A program made the position numbers and the translations under genes. From contig NZ_BAFX01000189.1 in assembly GCF_000308815.1 (NCBI RefSeq), positions 1 to 34,044 of the forward strand: a stretch of 34,044 nucleotides of DNA, given 5' to 3'. Below, piece by piece: positions 31,501 to 34,044 of the stretch (positions are counted from its first letter, which is position 1; each line of letters begins with the position of its first letter). The DNA is from Nocardia concava NBRC 100430 (lineage in GTDB: Bacteria; Actinomycetota; Actinomycetes; Mycobacteriales; Mycobacteriaceae). The notes under the pieces were generated by a model. That model was not told the DNA's origin. It did not search any database and saw only the letters and a program-made list of their open reading frames with translations.

Positions 31501-34044
31501 ACGCTGGCTTCGCTGTTCGCCGATCTGCTGGGGCGTGATCGGGTCGGGATCGACGACTCGTTCTTCGCGTTGGGTGGGGACAGCATTATTGCCCTGCAAC
31601 TGGTTTCGCGGGCACGGGCGGCCGGGCTCGTGTTCAGTGCGCGGGATGTGTTCGACCACAAGAGCGTTGCGGGGCTGGCGGCCGTCGCAACCACCGCTGA
31701 ACCGCTGTCACCTGTCGAACCTGTCGAACCCTTCAGTCTTGTCGCCATATCGGACGCCGATCTGCGGCGCTGGCGCGACGAGGAACCGGGACTGGTCGAC
31801 GTGTGGCCGCTTTCGCCGCTGCAGCAGGGCATGTACTTCCACACCCAGTACGACCCCGCCGACATCGACCGCTATCTGATTCAAACCCGGGCCGCGCTGG
31901 GCGGGGCGATCGATGCCGGTCGACTACGGGCCGCCGCGCAGGCGGTGCTGGATCGACACGACAGTCTGCGGGTCGCGTTCCGGGATACGCCGGACGGGCC
32001 GCGGCAGCTGGTGCTCGGGCACGCGGAGGTGGCGTGGCGGGAGGTGGATCTCATTGGGATCCACGATGATCGAGCCCGGGACGAGGAGGCGCGGCGGGTC
32101 GCCGAGGCGGATGCGGGGACGCGGTTCGATCTGGCGCGGCCGCCGTTGCTGCGGTTGACGCTGATTCGCACGACGGCCGACACCTCGACGCTGCTCATCA
32201 CCAGCCACCACCTCATCCTCGACGGGTGGTCCATGCCGCTGCTGATCAAGGAGCTGCTGGCCGGATATATCAGTGGTGCAACGGATCTCGAAGCAGCCCG
32301 GCCACCCGCGCACTCCTACTCGGGATTCTTGTCCTGGCTGGCAAGCGACGACGGGGTCGGAATCGAGGCCTGGACCGAGCTTTTGCGGGGTCTGGACGCG
32401 GCAACCGTGGCACTGCCCGCACCGGCCGATCCGGGGCCGATCGGGGCGGGGACCGTGTCGGTCGGGCTGCCCGACGAGATCGCTGCGCGGTTGGAGACGG
32501 TGACGCGTGCGGCGGGGGCGACGGTGAATACCGCCCTGCAATTGGCCTGGTCTCTGCTGTTGGCCACGGTGACGGGTCGGACCGATGTGGTGTTCGGCGC
32601 GACCGTGTCCGGGCGGCCTCCGCAGTTGGCGGGGGTCGAGGAGATGATCGGGCTGTTCATCAATACGCTGCCGGTGCGCGTGACCCTCGATCCGCGTGAC
32701 CGGGTGACCGATGTGCTTCAGCGGATGAGCGCGGAGCAGGTGCGCATGCTCGACCATCAGCACATCGGGTTGGCCGAGATCCATCGGGCCGCGGGGCTGC
32801 CCGAGCTGTTCGACACCATCACCGTCTACGAATCGGTGCCGATCGATCGGGGCGGGCTGAATACCGCCCTGGAGCGGGCGGGGATGCGGGTGCTGGAGGT
32901 CTCCGATCTGGAGACCGCGCCGTATCCGTTGAGCCTGAAGGTCGTTCCAGAGCCCGGTGAGGGTCGTGATCGGATGCGGATCGCGATCAACTACTGGACC
33001 TCGCGACTGGATGCCGAGCGGGCCGGGGTGCTGCTGGACCGGTTCGTGCGGGCGCTCACCGATATCGCGACGTCTCCGGAGCGCCGGATCGCGCAGCTGG
33101 CGGCGGTCACCGAAGCGGAGCGGGTGATGCTGGCACCACTGCGCGGGGCGGACTCGGCGTCGCCGCGCACGTTGCACGAGATATTCACGGCGGGTGCGGC
33201 TTTGGATCCCGATGCCACGGCGATCGTGGCCGGGACGCGGACGATGTCCTATCGCGAATTGCTCGCGGAGTCCGAGCGGATCGCACGTCGGCTGGCGGCC
33301 GCCGGGGCCGGGCCGGAAACCATTGTGGCGCTGGCCGTGCCGCGCTCGGCGGAACTGATCATCGGTGTCTGGGCGGTGGCGGCGGCCGGGGCCGCGTTCC
33401 TGCCGATCGATCCGGACCAGCCCGCCGAGCGGATCGAACTGATGCTGGGCGATTCCGGTGCGACGGTGGGGCTGACCGATATCGGCCACCGGTCCGCATT
33501 GCCGGGGCAGGTCGAGTGGATGGCGCTCGACGATCCCGAGGCGGCGGTTCCGGAAAAGGTCGAGCTGCGGCGGCCGCGGTTGGAGAACGCCGCCTGGATG
33601 ATCTACACCTCCGGCTCGACGGGGATGCCGAAGGGGGTGCTCATCACCCATCGCGGGGTCGCGGATCTGGTTGCCTCGCAGCAGGATTCCTTCGACATGG
33701 ACAAGTCGGCCCGGGTATTGCAGGTCGCCTCGCCCAGCTTCGACTCGTTCGTCTCCGAGCAGACGCTGGCCTTCGCGCGCGGGGCGACGGCCGTGGTCGC
33801 ACCGTCGGATGTGTACAGCGGTGACCAGCTGGCGGAACTACTACGCACGCAACGGGTTACGCACGCGATCATCACGCCGTCGGTGGTAGCCACGATGACG
33901 CCGAAAGACCTGCCCGAGTTGCGGTTCCTGGCGGTGGCGGGCGAGGCGGTGAGCGCGGATCTGGTGGCACAGTGGTCTGCCGGTCGGCGCATGGTCAATC
34001 TCTACGGTCCCACCGAGACGACCATCTGGGCGACCGGGCCCGCC
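28573..34044 (+). CDS. Non-ribosomal peptide synthetase, C-A-T-C-A..., 3' end outside window
   Basis: The first 1824 residues are visible. C1 (about 15-440) has HHIVIDG (145-151) and overall resembles the EntF condensation domain (motifs YRQEDIFRDLG and FGPTVNLMMFD). A1 (about 465-960) has YTSGSTGKPK (619-628), NLYGPTE, YRTGDL (837) and the A10 lysine, Lys949, in VGKLDRK. T1 carries the phosphopantetheine Ser1004 in LGGDS. C2 (about 1070-1510) is LCL-like, with PLSPLQQGM, HHLILDG (1212-1218) and FINTLPVRV. A2 begins near 1535, with YTSGSTGMPK at 1678, and runs off the window. My manual specificity codes are D-A-L-L-A-G-L-I-V (A1) and D-S-S-I-A-A-L-I-W (A2); I cannot assign residues to them. 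AGGACA precedes ATG 28573. A C domain at the very start implies a donor carrier protein in trans. The product is unknown. Confidence 0.95.
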   Translation, partial: MLQAAVGDTGPASEVFELSAAQRGIWFAQQVAGTIPISIAQYVEFSGEVDIDILARAVRRAGREFGTGGLRLIETGSVPGQVVDPDLEIDVEVVDLRGEADPPGAALAWMRAEYATPVDLYADRLVRVALLRLGAESWFLYSRMHHIVIDGAGAMTMMQRTSEIYDALLAGREVPPARAAALREVVDDDLAYRDSSRMQADREYWHDHLAGLAEPVTLAGRSGGVAAQPTLVSDELPAATAELLERMAAAESGSIAPIVVAAFAAYLGAMTDGPEVTLGLPVSGRTTAALRRSGGMVANVVPLRLVRDPRMTVGELLAATQRELTGALRRQRYRQEDIFRDLGHTMDIATSFGPTVNLMMFDNRIHLGPVVGRLHVLISGLIDDLFVNVYPGVGGESTHLDLQGNPTLYGAEELAEHHRRFIAYLHRFLEAGIGAALSRIPVISAAERKALVPVQGKESVVTRTLPEILAAGAALDPEGIALIEGDQTLTYAELDAWSNRLARVLLHRGIGRERVVVLALPRSIESVVSLWAVAKTGAAFLPVDPGHPIDRIEHVLSDSRAALGITLRDVGARLPGLVDWLMLDDPDTIQRAVSEPASAVTDDERGGPIRAEQLAYLIYTSGSTGKPKAAMLDHRGLANFVAEHRKTMRLDRHARVLHVASPSFDASILEALFAFGCGGSLVIAPPDGYSGAALEELLREQRVTHALITPSVLATLRPDDLRELRTLAVGGEAVGAELVAQWAPGRRLVNLYGPTETTIVATRSVELLPDRPITLGGPVRGFSVLVLDSWLQPVPPGVTGELYLAGPGLARGYLRRFGLSASRFVANPFGAPGERMYRTGDLVRWTAEAEPRLVYQGRSDFQVKIRGQRIELGEIDAALAAAPGVEFAVTLGVNGPAGTSALAAYVVPEAGAGLDVGELRAYLAQRLPAFMVPSALVLMDAIPLTPVGKLDRKALPAPVFADDTTEYRAPATPAQATLASLFADLLGRDRVGIDDSFFALGGDSIIALQLVSRARAAGLVFSARDVFDHKSVAGLAAVATTAEPLSPVEPVEPFSLVAISDADLRRWRDEEPGLVDVWPLSPLQQGMYFHTQYDPADIDRYLIQTRAALGGAIDAGRLRAAAQAVLDRHDSLRVAFRDTPDGPRQLVLGHAEVAWREVDLIGIHDDRARDEEARRVAEADAGTRFDLARPPLLRLTLIRTTADTSTLLITSHHLILDGWSMPLLIKELLAGYISGATDLEAARPPAHSYSGFLSWLASDDGVGIEAWTELLRGLDAATVALPAPADPGPIGAGTVSVGLPDEIAARLETVTRAAGATVNTALQLAWSLLLATVTGRTDVVFGATVSGRPPQLAGVEEMIGLFINTLPVRVTLDPRDRVTDVLQRMSAEQVRMLDHQHIGLAEIHRAAGLPELFDTITVYESVPIDRGGLNTALERAGMRVLEVSDLETAPYPLSLKVVPEPGEGRDRMRIAINYWTSRLDAERAGVLLDRFVRALTDIATSPERRIAQLAAVTEAERVMLAPLRGADSASPRTLHEIFTAGAALDPDATAIVAGTRTMSYRELLAESERIARRLAAAGAGPETIVALAVPRSAELIIGVWAVAAAGAAFLPIDPDQPAERIELMLGDSGATVGLTDIGHRSALPGQVEWMALDDPEAAVPEKVELRRPRLENAAWMIYTSGSTGMPKGVLITHRGVADLVASQQDSFDMDKSARVLQVASPSFDSFVSEQTLAFARGATAVVAPSDVYSGDQLAELLRTQRVTHAIITPSVVATMTPKDLPELRFLAVAGEAVSADLVAQWSAGRRMVNLYGPTETTIWATGPA

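Noticed and set aside
28033..31659. Very long minus-strand open frame opposite the NRPS
   Set aside because: It is the Arg/Pro/His-rich antisense shadow of a GC-rich gene; the NRPS motifs on the plus strand are unmistakable.

Overview
The window is about 34 kb of high-GC actinobacterial DNA. It most likely comes from a mycolic-acid-containing genus, and Nocardia fits best. The evidence is the DUF222/HNH protein, a CYP136-type P450 beside a TetR gene, a deazaflavin (F420)-type nitroreductase, a Methyltransf_19 protein, a KstR-type operator and an actinobacterial NRPS. No rRNA, tRNA, CRISPR array or insertion sequence was recognised. Genus and families were judged by eye; no database search was run.

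Layout. 1-6.7 kb: ilvD (its last few codons lie outside the window) runs divergently from a TetR gene across three copies of a 14-bp palindrome. A fluoroacetate-dehalogenase-like hydrolase and a large BTAD/ATPase regulator (1050 aa) follow. 6.8-11.3 kb: short metabolic genes, namely an SDR, an F420-type nitroreductase, a small helical protein, a SIRT4-like sirtuin, an NmrA-like oxidoreductase and a PLP enzyme of the D-cysteine desulfhydrase/ACC deaminase family. 11.3-17.8 kb: a lipid/sterol-flavoured stretch with an MFE-2-like SDR and an FAD oxidoreductase in one operon, a palindromic repeat, a TetR gene divergent from a CYP136-type P450, an uncharacterised protein, and a steroid 5-alpha-reductase-family gene whose promoter carries an exact match to the KstR operator consensus. 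17.8-20.9 kb, minus strand: M50-like membrane protease, SAM methyltransferase and PAS-GGDEF diguanylate cyclase.

20.9-27.5 kb is an accessory-looking block. A STAND NTPase with TPRs overlaps tail-to-tail with a GT-B/CDP-glycerol-transferase-like protein. The leader of the latter contains ten perfect 7-bp tandem repeats, placed so that gain or loss of one unit changes the reading relationship of an upstream mini-ORF to the gene. A membrane-anchored pentapeptide-repeat protein and a DUF222-HNH protein follow.

27.5-34 kb: a 546-bp gene-free leader ends in a strong hairpin and precedes a small orphan adenylation-domain fragment. An NRPS (C-A-T-C-A..., truncated by the window edge) follows. Its first condensation domain resembles that of EntF, which suggests that it receives an acyl starter in trans.

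The most interesting observations are the heptanucleotide repeat before the GT-B gene, the KstR box on the 5-alpha-reductase-family gene, the triple operator at ilvD/tetR, and the orphan adenylation fragment with its hairpin upstream of the NRPS.
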